The notes beneath the pieces were generated by a model, which was not told the DNA's origin, ran no database searches, and saw only the letters and a list, made by a program, of their open reading frames with translations. Of a stretch of DNA of 64,000 bases, positions 57,613 to 64,000 are shown in pieces. Origin of the DNA: G965279355 sp965279355 (lineage in GTDB: Bacteria > Pseudomonadota > Alphaproteobacteria > CACIAM-22H2). Within the stretch, counting starts at the first letter, position 1. Each line of letters begins with the position of its first letter. The stretch spans positions 3,782,001 to 3,846,000 of the forward strand of contig OZ257155.1 in assembly GCA_965279355.1 (NCBI GenBank). Direction: 5' to 3'. The translations under genes and the position numbers were made by a program.

Positions 57613-58529
57613 CCGGTCGCGGCGATCTCTTTCCGGTATTCGTAGAACTTGTTGAACTTGCGGAGCAGGAACTGACCCGACGTGATTTCCGGCATCGCTT
57701 CGAACCGGGAGTCAAAATTCGGATCGAAGAAGCACGGGATCGAGTAGCGCTTGCGGCCGGAACGGTTGACCACGCGGTGCAGCGGCGACTTGATCCTGTC
57801 TCCGGTCAACTCCGCGACCATGTCGCCGATATTGATGACAAACGCATCGGCGCGCGGCGGCACCGGTACGATCTCGCCGTCGGAGGAACGCACCTCGAGG
57901 CCGCCATTGGCGTCCTGCGCAAGAATAGTGAGGAAACCGTAATCCTTGTGCTCGGCCGCGCCGAATTCCTTTTCCGCGACGTTGCTGTCGGGCGGATAGT
58001 GAAACAGACGCATGAAGGCGACCGGCTTGGTGTAGAGCGCGCGCAGCTTCGCCGGCTCCATACCAAGGCAGAGTGCGAGCGGTCCCAGCAGGCGGTCGCC
58101 AAGGCCCATGATCGCGTTGAAGTATTTTTCCACCGGTTCGCGGAAGCCCGGCAGATCCGGCCAGCGATTGACGCCGTGCAGCGGCTTTTCCGCGATGATA
58201 TCGGGGTCGTCTGGCGTCAATGCGAGACCGAGGTTGAAGCTTTCCTTCAGGTCCGGCTTGTTGCCCGGGTAGTGGCTGTTATGCATCGGCGCGTAGCCGC
58301 GATTATTCTTGTCGATGCGGATGGCCATCCGTTGTTCCAGCGGCAGCTCGAAGAAGCGCTTGCTGGCCTCGAAGGCGCCGTTGATGACGTCCTGCGGCAC
58401 GCCGTGATCGATCACCTGCAGGGCGCCCCAGCTCTCCAGCGCCGGCAGAAAATCCTTGATGACTGTCCGGTCGCCGTCCTTGGCACCATCGGTGATCGGG
58501 GCAAGGCTGACGACGGGAATTTCGACCAT
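57609..58529 (-). CDS. Isopenicillin-N-synthase-like Fe(II)/2-oxoglutarate oxygenase
   Basis: A 306-residue non-haem iron oxygenase. Early motif GALQVIDHGVPQDVINGAFEASKRFF is typical of the DIOX_N region. Catalytic His-x-Asp lies in AAEHKDYGFLTIL, the distal His in SPLHRVVNRSG and the 2-oxoglutarate Arg-x-Ser in RKRYSIPCFF. It starts at ATG 58529; the frame stays open for another 1 kb upstream only because it mirrors the gene at 58641. Bacterial members hydroxylate or demethylate small molecules, including methylated nucleobases and xanthines in fungi and trypanosomes (XanA and thymine hydroxylase types). It is divergent from the adenine-deaminase unit. Confidence 0.9.
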   Translation of the reverse strand: MVEIPVVSLAPITDGAKDGDRTVIKDFLPALESWGALQVIDHGVPQDVINGAFEASKRFFELPLEQRMAIRIDKNNRGYAPMHNSHYPGNKPDLKESFNLGLALTPDDPDIIAEKPLHGVNRWPDLPGFREPVEKYFNAIMGLGDRLLGPLALCLGMEPAKLRALYTKPVAFMRLFHYPPDSNVAEKEFGAAEHKDYGFLTILAQDANGGLEVRSSDGEIVPVPPRADAFVINIGDMVAELTGDRIKSPLHRVVNRSGRKRYSIPCFFDPNFDSRFEAMPEITSGQFLLRKFNKFYEYRKEIAATG

Positions 58530-58640
58530 GGCATTCCTCTGGAGAGGCTGTACAAAAGATGGAATATTTACGCAGGTTCCATGCCAATCCGTCAATGATT
58601 GCGCTTTCCAACTAGTTGCTCCATATCGGTAACAGCGGAT
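58530..58640. promoter_or_regulatory. Divergent control region between oxygenase and NMT1-like genes
   Basis: A 111-base gap, AT-richer than the flanks (TGTACAAAAGATGGAATATTTACGC at its left). It must hold the promoters of both divergent units, but I cannot assign hexamers or operators with confidence. Confidence 0.3.
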
Positions 58641-59558
58641 ATGCCTATGAAAATCGCCATTCCCGACCTGATCTCCAATTCGTATTTCCCGGTCATGGCC
58701 GCCGTCGAGCTCGGAATGTTCAGGGAGGAAGGGCTGAAGGTCGATCTGGAACTGGTCGTTCCGGTCGAGAATGCGCTCAACAGCCTCAAGGACGGCAGCC
58801 TCGAATTTCTCGGCTGCTCCTCGCATCTGGTGGTCGGCGGGTTCCCGGAATGGCAGGGCGCCAGGCTGCTCTGCGCGCAGTCGCAGCATATGTACTGGTT
58901 CCTGGTGTTGCATAAGGACTTTCAGGCCCAGCGCGGCGATCTCGCGGCGCTTAAGGGCAAGCGGATCGGCGCGGCCCACTGGATCGCCATGACGCTCAGG
59001 CAGCTTCTGGCGGAAGCCGGCATCGATCCGGAGAAGGACGGCATACAGATCGCGCCGATCCCCGGCGCGCACGGTGCCGGCATGAGCTTTGGTGTGATGG
59101 CGGCGCAAGCGCTGGAAGACAAGCGGGTGGACGGGTTCTGGGCCAACGGTATGGGGGCCGAGCTCGCGGTGCGTCGCGGCATCGGCACGGTTGTGCTCGA
59201 TGCGCGCCGCGACAAAGGCACCCCGGACTACACGATGGCCTCCCTGGTCACGTCCGACCAGCTGATCCAAAAATCGCCGGAGACGGCGGCGGCAGCCGTG
59301 CGCGCCGTCATCAAGGCGCAACGGGCATTGCAGCAGAATGTCGAACTGGCCGGTGAGATCGGCCGGCGCATCTTCCCGAAAGTTGAGGCCGATCTCATCG
59401 TCGATATCGTGCGGCGCGACCTGCCGTATTACACGCCGGCGATTTCCCGCGATGCCATCGACCGCATGGTCCGTTTTTCGCAAGCCTCCGGCATCCTCAA
59501 GCGCACGCCGTCCTACGAGGACATCGTCGCGACGCAATTCCAGCCGTTATGGGGCTGA
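58641..59558 (+). CDS. NMT1/THI5-like ligand-binding protein without signal peptide
   Basis: A 305-residue protein of the NMT1/SsuA periplasmic-binding fold: KIAIPDLISNSYFPVMAAVELGMFREEGLKVDLELV, LEFLGCSSHLVVGG, and AALKGKRIGAAHWIAMTLRQLLAEAGI. The N-terminus (MPMKIAIPDL) starts directly with the first beta strand, so there is no export signal from either ATG (58641 or 58647). It may be a cytosolic binding protein or an enzyme of the THI5 type that uses a nucleobase- or vitamin-like molecule. It is 18 bases upstream of the adenine-deaminase-like gene and surely co-transcribed with it. Confidence 0.82.
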   Translation: MPMKIAIPDLISNSYFPVMAAVELGMFREEGLKVDLELVVPVENALNSLKDGSLEFLGCSSHLVVGGFPEWQGARLLCAQSQHMYWFLVLHKDFQAQRGDLAALKGKRIGAAHWIAMTLRQLLAEAGIDPEKDGIQIAPIPGAHGAGMSFGVMAAQALEDKRVDGFWANGMGAELAVRRGIGTVVLDARRDKGTPDYTMASLVTSDQLIQKSPETAAAAVRAVIKAQRALQQNVELAGEIGRRIFPKVEADLIVDIVRRDLPYYTPAISRDAIDRMVRFSQASGILKRTPSYEDIVATQFQPLWG

Positions 59559-59576
59559 TCAACACCAGGTGTCACC

Positions 59577-60599
59577 ATGTCCGATCATCCGAGCTTTCTG
59601 ATCGATCAACTGCCGAAATGTGAACTGCACATCCACATCGAAGGCAGTCTGGAGCCCGAGCTGATGTTCGCTCTGGCGACCCGCAACAGGATCAAGCTGC
59701 CGTTTGATTCGGTCGAGGCGGTCCGCCGGGCCTACCAGTTCACGCAGCTTCAGGATTTCCTGGATATCTACTATCAGGGCATGTCCGTCCTGATCACCGA
59801 GCAGGATTTCTTCGATCTGGCCTGGGCCTATCTCGAGCGGGCGAAGGCGGACAATGTCCGGCATGTCGAGATGTTCTTCGATCCGCAAGGGCATACAGCC
59901 CGAGGCATCGGGTTCGAGACCGTAGTAAACGGCCTGCACCGTGCCTGTACGGAAGCGGCCACGAAGCTTGGCGTACAGGCGAGCCTGATCATGTGCTTCC
60001 TGCGCCATCTCAGCGAAGCCGATGCCGAGACGACCCTGGATCAGGCCCAGGCGCATAAAAGCCGCATCATCGGCGTTGGGCTCGATTCCTCCGAGCGGGG
60101 CTTTCCGCCCAGCAAGTTCCGGAACGTCTTCCGCCGCGCCAGGGACATGGGGTTCCATCTTGTGGCACATGCCGGCGAGGAGGGGCCGCCGGACTACGTC
60201 TGGGAAGCCCTGGATGTGCTCGGCGTGGAACGCATCGATCACGGCAACCGCGCAATGGAGGACGATGCTCTCGTCATGCGGCTCGCCCGCGACAAGATCC
60301 CGCTGACCGTCTGTCCGCTCTCGAACCTCAAACTGCAGGTGGTGAAGGATCTCCGCCAGCATCCGCTGCGCACCATGATGGAGAAGGGTCTGCGTGTGAC
60401 CCTGAATTCAGACGATCCCGCCTATTTCGGGGGGTACGTCGGCGATAATTACCGGGCGATGCAGTCCGCGCTTGGTCTGAGCCGCGACGAGATGATTGGC
60501 ATCGCGCGCAACAGCTTCGTGGCGTCGATCATGCCCGACGCCGAAAAGAAGCGCGCTTTGGCTGAGTTCGACACAGCCGTTGTATCGCTGCGGCCCTGA
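59577..60599 (+). CDS. Adenine deaminase-like amidohydrolase (ADA superfamily)
   Basis: A 340-residue ADA-family enzyme with a complete active site: His18-x-His20 (CELHIHIEG), His198 with Glu201 (VAHAGEEGPPDY), His222 (RIDHGNR) and Asp279-Asp280 (LNSDDPAYFGG). The HAGEEGPP and SDDPAYFGG motifs match the adenine-deaminase branch rather than adenosine deaminase. It should remove an exocyclic amino group from adenine or a related N-heterocycle, releasing ammonia. With the signal-less NMT1-like gene it forms a two-gene operon; the next genes are convergent. Confidence 0.9.
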   Translation: MSDHPSFLIDQLPKCELHIHIEGSLEPELMFALATRNRIKLPFDSVEAVRRAYQFTQLQDFLDIYYQGMSVLITEQDFFDLAWAYLERAKADNVRHVEMFFDPQGHTARGIGFETVVNGLHRACTEAATKLGVQASLIMCFLRHLSEADAETTLDQAQAHKSRIIGVGLDSSERGFPPSKFRNVFRRARDMGFHLVAHAGEEGPPDYVWEALDVLGVERIDHGNRAMEDDALVMRLARDKIPLTVCPLSNLKLQVVKDLRQHPLRTMMEKGLRVTLNSDDPAYFGGYVGDNYRAMQSALGLSRDEMIGIARNSFVASIMPDAEKKRALAEFDTAVVSLRP

Positions 60600-60606
60600 G
60601 CCGCGC

Positions 60607-61440
60607 TTACGCCGGCTCCTGATGGTTGACCAGCGCCTGCTTTAGCCGGGCCGACACTTTGCGGCAGTAGTCGTTGTAGACAACGGATGTCCGGTACTCG
60701 TCGGTCCGCGGATACGGCGCTTCGATCGCGAAATCATCCAGGATCTGCCCGGGCCGGGCGCTCATCACCACGATCCGGTTCGACAGGAAGACCGATTCAT
60801 AGACGCTGTGCGTGACGAAGATTACGGTCAGGTCCTTCTGTGCGAACACGTCGAGCAGCTCGAGGCTGAGATTCGTGCGCGTGATCTCGTCAAGTGCGGC
60901 GAACGGCTCGTCCATCAGCAGGATCTTCGGCTTGCGGATAAGGGCGCGGGCGATCGACGTGCGCATCTTCATGCCGCCGGAGAGCTGCCGGGGATACGAA
61001 TTGGCGAAGCTTGTGAGGCCGACCTGGGCAAGACCGTCCATCACCTGGTCGCGGGCTTTCTCCCGGCTGACACCAGCCAGCTTCAGCGGCAGGTAGACAT
61101 TCTCGAAGACGGTCCGCCAGGGGAGCAGCGTCGGCTCCTGAAAGACGACCCCGATCGATCGCTCGGGCTTTCCCGAGGAATCGTAACGGGCCTGCGGCCA
61201 GTCGATGGTTCCTTCGGATGCCGTGGACAGCCCGCCAACGAGGTTCAGCAACGTGGATTTGCCGCAGCCGGAGGGACCCAGAAGACTGAGAAACTCACCG
61301 GCCTGGATCGTCAGACTGACATCCGACAGCGCCACGACATTATTGTCGAAGCGCTTGGACACATGATTGATCTGCAGGAGCGGCTTGTCCTGCGGCCCGT
61401 GGCCGGTGTGATCGGCCGGTTTGGTCATGACCTCGCTCAT
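60607..61440 (-). CDS. ABC transporter ATP-binding protein, SsuB/TauB-like
   Basis: A 277-residue ATPase: Walker A LGPSGCGKSTLL, Q-loop VVFQEPTLLPWRT, signature LSGGMKMRTSIARAL, Walker B ILLMDEPFAALDE and switch His in VTHSVYES. The signature ends in KMR rather than QQR. It is downstream of, and spaced 7 bases from, the permease gene on the same strand, and together they lack a receptor in cis. The Tat-type receptor gene divergent at 62513 is the likely third component. Confidence 0.94.
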   Translation of the reverse strand: MSEVMTKPADHTGHGPQDKPLLQINHVSKRFDNNVVALSDVSLTIQAGEFLSLLGPSGCGKSTLLNLVGGLSTASEGTIDWPQARYDSSGKPERSIGVVFQEPTLLPWRTVFENVYLPLKLAGVSREKARDQVMDGLAQVGLTSFANSYPRQLSGGMKMRTSIARALIRKPKILLMDEPFAALDEITRTNLSLELLDVFAQKDLTVIFVTHSVYESVFLSNRIVVMSARPGQILDDFAIEAPYPRTDEYRTSVVYNDYCRKVSARLKQALVNHQEPA

Positions 61441-61447
61441 GGTTGGC

Positions 61448-62239
61448 TCACGACTCCCGCTTCACGGCACTGTCATGCCAGCTGGCCAGCATGAAATGCG
61501 TCAGGCCGGCGACGGCCAGGAACAGCAGGATTCCCGTGACGGTAATGAGGAACAGGGCCGCGAACATCCGCGGAATCTCGAGCTGAACGCCCGACAGCAG
61601 GATCTGAAAGGCAAGCCCGGCGCCACGGCCGCCGGTTCCCGCGACGAATTCCGCGACCACCGCGCCGATCAGCGACAGGCCGCTGGAAATACGCAATCCT
61701 GCGAAGAAGAAGGGCATCGCGGTCGGGATGCGCAGGAACAGCAGATTCTGCATCCGCGATGCATCGTTGATCATGAACAGATTCTGATGCCCCCGATCGA
61801 TGCTGCGCAGGCCGATGGTCGTATTCGAGATGATCGGGAAGATCGCGATCACCGTGGCACAGATCGTCAGCGCCACCTGCGTGTTCTTGACCAGGATAAT
61901 GATCAGCGGGGCAACCGCGACGATCGGCGTGACCTGCAGGATGATCGCGTAGGGAAAGAAGCTCCGCTCGATGATCGGGCTCTGGACGAAAATGAAGGCG
62001 ATCAGTGTCCCGAGGACGACGGCCAGGGCCAGGGCCGTCAGGGTGACCCGCATGGTCATCCACAGGGCAAAGAACAGGGTCGGGGCCTCTTCGATCAGCG
62101 CCTGCCAGATAGCGCTGGGGGCCGGGAACAGATAGTTGGGGATTGCAAATATCCGGCAGAGGGTTTCCCACAGCACCAGAATGATCAATCCGACCGCAAT
62201 CGGCGGCAGGATCACAAGCATTCGTTCCTGAAATTTCAC
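61448..62239 (-). CDS. ABC transporter permease, nitrate/sulfonate/pyrimidine type
   Basis: About 263 residues, with six membrane segments (ILPPIAVGLIILVLWETLCRIF as the first) and a cytoplasmic loop that includes INDASRMQNLLFLRIPTAMPFFFAGLRISSGLSLIGAVVAEFVAG. The start is uncertain: GTG 62239, ATG 62221 and GTG 62290 are all in frame, and none has an ideal ribosome site. It belongs to the same permease class as those at 45949 and 48615, giving the island two separate importers of this type. Confidence 0.88.
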   Translation of the reverse strand: MKFQERMLVILPPIAVGLIILVLWETLCRIFAIPNYLFPAPSAIWQALIEEAPTLFFALWMTMRVTLTALALAVVLGTLIAFIFVQSPIIERSFFPYAIILQVTPIVAVAPLIIILVKNTQVALTICATVIAIFPIISNTTIGLRSIDRGHQNLFMINDASRMQNLLFLRIPTAMPFFFAGLRISSGLSLIGAVVAEFVAGTGGRGAGLAFQILLSGVQLEIPRMFAALFLITVTGILLFLAVAGLTHFMLASWHDSAVKRES

Positions 62240-62512
62240 GTGATTCTCGATGTTTAGTGACACGCTGACCGTGCAAGTAAATCCCGCCACTGCAATTTTG
62301 GGGCCTCACCACGGACGCTAGCGGTACGTGTCGAATTTAACGACCACCCGGTTTTGTGATGGTGATTCATGCGGCACATATCCTAGAGTTACAGCGCCTC
62401 AAGTTTAAAGCAAAGTGCCTTGATGTGGTCTGGGTCTTGCTTTGGTTTGCCACCCCGCACACGGATCCCGTGGCGGACTGAATCAGATGCTTTCAGCTAA
62501 TCGGAGGTTTTG
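62240..62512. promoter_or_regulatory. Divergent intergenic region between ABC permease and receptor genes
   Basis: About 220-270 bases without a gene. AAAGCAA (62407-62413) and TTGCTTT (62437-62443) form a spaced inverted repeat that could be regulatory. A good ribosome site (CGGAGG) precedes the receptor ATG. Nothing else can be assigned. Confidence 0.3.
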
Positions 62513-63505
62513 ATGAAGAACGTTTCCCGACGTACGGTGATCGCCGGCGCCGCCGCGATCGGCACAGCCGCGATCATCCGGCCCCGCGGCGCGCGTGCGG
62601 CGACCAAGGTCCGAGTGATGACCAACTGGTTTGCCGAGGCGGAGCACGGCGGCTTTTATCAGGCCGTCGCGGCCGGCATCTATGAGAAGGCCGGCGTTGA
62701 CGTCGAACTGCGTCCCGGCGGCGGCGGGCTCAACCCGATGCAGCTGCTGATCGGCGGCGAGACGGATGTCGCGATGAGCTACGACATCCAGATCATGCAG
62801 AGCCGCGAAAAGGGCGTGCCGGTGAAGGCGATTTTCACCAGCTACCAGTATGACCTGATCGGGCTGATGGCGCGCCCCGACGTGAACTCCCTGGCTGACG
62901 TGAAGGGCCGCAAGGTCTTCTTCGGGCCCAGCGGCTACACAACCTACTGGCCGTGGCTGAAGAAGAAATACGGCTACACGGACGACATGGCCGGCGTGAA
63001 AGGCCCGAATCTCGCGACGTTCCTGACCGATCCGACGTCCTGCGTCATTGGGTACAGCACCTCAGAGCCGTACGTTGCGATGCAGCAGGGACTGCAGACG
63101 AAATTCTTCCTGTTTGGGCAGAACGGTTATCCGACCTACGGCAACACGATGGCGGCGCTCGACGCATTCATCGCCAAGGAGCCCGACGCCTTGATGCGCT
63201 TCACCAAGGCGACGCAGGAAGGCTGGAAGGCCTACATGGCGAACCCGACGGCGGGCAATGAACTCATCAAGAAGATGAATTCGAAGATGCCCGACGGTCA
63301 AATCGAGTTCACCATCAAGAAGATGAAGGACGACAAGGTACTTGACGCCGGCGAGGGCGCCACGCTGGGCATCGGCAGCATGACCGAGGCGCGCTGGAAG
63401 ACGATCCGCGACTTTATGGTCGAGTCGGGCTTCCTGAAGCCGGAAACCGATCACACTCAGGCGCTCACGACCCAGTTCATCAAGGGCGTGCGGGTGACGA
63501 TGTAA
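62513..63505 (+). CDS. ABC transporter substrate-binding protein, NMT1-like, Tat-exported
   Basis: A 330-residue receptor. The N-terminus MKNVSRRTVIAGAAAIGTAA has the twin-arginine SRRxxI pattern followed by a mildly hydrophobic stretch and a basic residue near the cleavage site, pointing to the Tat pathway rather than Sec. Mature motifs are KVRVMTNWFAEAEHGGFYQAVAAGIYEKAGVDVELRPGGGG, MQLLIGGETDVAMSYDIQIMQS and DVKGRKVFFGPSGYTTYWPWLKKKYGY, as in NMT1/THI5-like pyrimidine-precursor receptors. It is divergent from the ABC permease/ATPase pair and probably serves it. Confidence 0.92.
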   Translation: MKNVSRRTVIAGAAAIGTAAIIRPRGARAATKVRVMTNWFAEAEHGGFYQAVAAGIYEKAGVDVELRPGGGGLNPMQLLIGGETDVAMSYDIQIMQSREKGVPVKAIFTSYQYDLIGLMARPDVNSLADVKGRKVFFGPSGYTTYWPWLKKKYGYTDDMAGVKGPNLATFLTDPTSCVIGYSTSEPYVAMQQGLQTKFFLFGQNGYPTYGNTMAALDAFIAKEPDALMRFTKATQEGWKAYMANPTAGNELIKKMNSKMPDGQIEFTIKKMKDDKVLDAGEGATLGIGSMTEARWKTIRDFMVESGFLKPETDHTQALTTQFIKGVRVTM

Positions 63506-63785
63506 GGCACGGTCGGGCTGGCAACAGCCTGACCTTTCAAGCTCGCAGCGACGCGGAACAGGCGAGCCGCCCGTTCCGCGTCGGCTGCTCCCGACGACGA
63601 AATCGTGATTCCGTTCGCATATTTTTTGATCCGGCCCTGCCTAAAATGTGGCTGCGCTGATTGCATCGCGCTATCGTCAGTTGGCAATCACAACCATTCT
63701 CCTGCCGGCGGGCTCGTGTAGGGGCCTGGCGGTGACGGGCAACCATCGTACGGCGTGAACGCCGTTTCAAAGTACAGGCAGGACC
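63506..63785 (+). other. 280-base intergenic region with a long perfect hairpin
   Basis: No gene is seen here. CGACGCGGAAC (63549-63559) pairs exactly with GTTCCGCGTCG (63573-63583) around a 13-base loop, shortly after the receptor stop. No U tract follows, so factor-independent termination is only possible, not clear. The rest shows no assigned promoter. Confidence 0.4.
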
Positions 63786-64000
63786 ATGGAATACAGACGT
63801 TTGGGTAGCAGCGGCATCAAGGTGTCGCCTCTCTGCCTCGGGACGCAGATGTTCGGTGCGCCGGCCAGCGCGGACGCTTCGGCGAAAATGATCGACCGCG
63901 CCCGCGAGGCGGGTGTGAACTTCATCGACACCGCTGACGCCTATGCCGGCGGTGAATCGGAGCGCATCGTCGGCGCTGCGATCAAGAAGGATCGCGGCCA
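63786..64000 (+). CDS. Aldo/keto reductase, N-terminal part (truncated by window edge)
   Basis: The first 71 residues of an aldo/keto reductase of the YajO/Tas-like type: MEYRRLGSSGIKVSPLCLGT at the start, then FIDTADAYAGGESERIVG, where the Asp of DTAD and the Tyr of DAYAGG are the conserved catalytic Asp and Tyr. The catalytic Lys and His and the NADPH site are beyond the window. It begins 280 bases after the Tat-type receptor gene, on the same strand. Its link to the upstream island cannot be judged from this fragment. Confidence 0.9.
   Translation, partial: MEYRRLGSSGIKVSPLCLGTQMFGAPASADASAKMIDRAREAGVNFIDTADAYAGGESERIVGAAIKKDRG

Noticed and set aside
58530..59537. N-terminal extension of the IPNS-like oxygenase frame on the minus strand
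   Set aside because: It is antisense to the NMT1-like gene at 58641. The family N-terminus begins at the ATG at 58529.
61421..62257. 278-codon plus-strand frame rich in Asp, Arg and Gln
   Set aside because: It is antisense to the ABC permease and has the same backward-hydrophobic composition.
62407..62443. AAAGCAA/TTGCTTT spaced inverted repeat as an operator
   Set aside because: Arms of seven bases separated by 23 bases are weak evidence, and no matching copy was seen elsewhere, so it is only mentioned within the intergenic entry.
1..64000. Search for tRNA, rRNA, CRISPR arrays, insertion sequences, integrases and phage genes
   Set aside because: No regularly spaced repeats, transposase or integrase motifs, or recognisable tRNA/rRNA stretches were noticed. 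A covariance-model scan was not possible, so a small RNA could have been missed.

Overview
This 64 kb window is a gene-dense, high-GC chromosomal stretch with no rRNA, tRNA, CRISPR array, transposase or phage gene that I can see. Gene content (TctC/Bug-type and TRAP binding proteins, class III CoA-transferases, 2-aminobenzoyl-CoA enzymes, many acyl-CoA enzymes) fits an aerobic alphaproteobacterium with broad aromatic and xenobiotic catabolism, perhaps a Bradyrhizobium- or Rhodospirillales-like soil organism. That placement is inference from gene content, not from a marker gene.

Layout. (1) 0-5.6 kb: the 3' end of a PaaK-like CoA ligase, two MetE-C-terminal-like zinc methyltransferases around an orphan ABC binding protein, then a LysR regulator translationally coupled to a spermidine-synthase-like protein. 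(2) 5.7-15.3 kb: a LigAB-type extradiol dioxygenase, an HpaB/HsaA-type flavin monooxygenase, a MarR regulator, then an apparent operon of TAXI-like protein, bicupin protein, Rieske ferredoxin, fused TRAP permease, DctP receptor and an ACMSD/resorcylate-decarboxylase-type amidohydrolase. This looks like import and ring cleavage of hydroxylated or amino-hydroxylated aromatic acids. (3) 15.4-27 kb: a CoA-dependent anthranilate-type pathway made of a 2-aminobenzoyl-CoA monooxygenase/reductase fusion, GcdH, RidA, 2-aminobenzoate-CoA ligase, an OYE reductase, an SDR, a MarR, an enoyl-CoA hydratase and an acyl-CoA dehydrogenase. An ArsR/AHSA1 pair with a perfect palindromic operator is inserted in it.

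(4) 27-44.5 kb: a putative regulon marked by four copies of a 22-bp palindromic motif (consensus half GTAAAC-RATC). It holds an orphan TctC, a MarR, an orphan DppA-like binding protein, and a long minus-strand series of GMC oxidoreductase, HIBADH-like dehydrogenase, SMP-30 lactonase, three thiolase-fold proteins, three DUF35-type OB-fold proteins, a two-subunit class III CoA-transferase and a TauD-like dioxygenase. MmgE/PrpD and a zinc alcohol dehydrogenase lie on the plus strand. At least two of the thiolase-fold proteins lack the nucleophilic cysteine and two of the OB proteins lack the zinc cysteines, so this resembles a CoA-linked aldolase or side-chain degradation module more than ordinary beta-oxidation.

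(5) 44.8-63.5 kb: the most unusual part, an apparent N-heterocycle catabolic island. It has two members of the small cyanuric acid hydrolase/barbiturase family (one with an altered active site), two adenosine/adenine-deaminase-fold proteins (one without the catalytic HAGE motif), an amidase, an FMN (NtaA/DszA-like) monooxygenase, an isopenicillin-N-synthase-like 2-oxoglutarate oxygenase, two nitrate/taurine/pyrimidine-type ABC importers, a complete TctABC system and a signal-less NMT1-like protein. The combination suggests uptake, deamination and hydrolytic opening of a cyclic ureide, pyrimidine, purine or triazine-like compound. The window ends inside an aldo/keto reductase gene.
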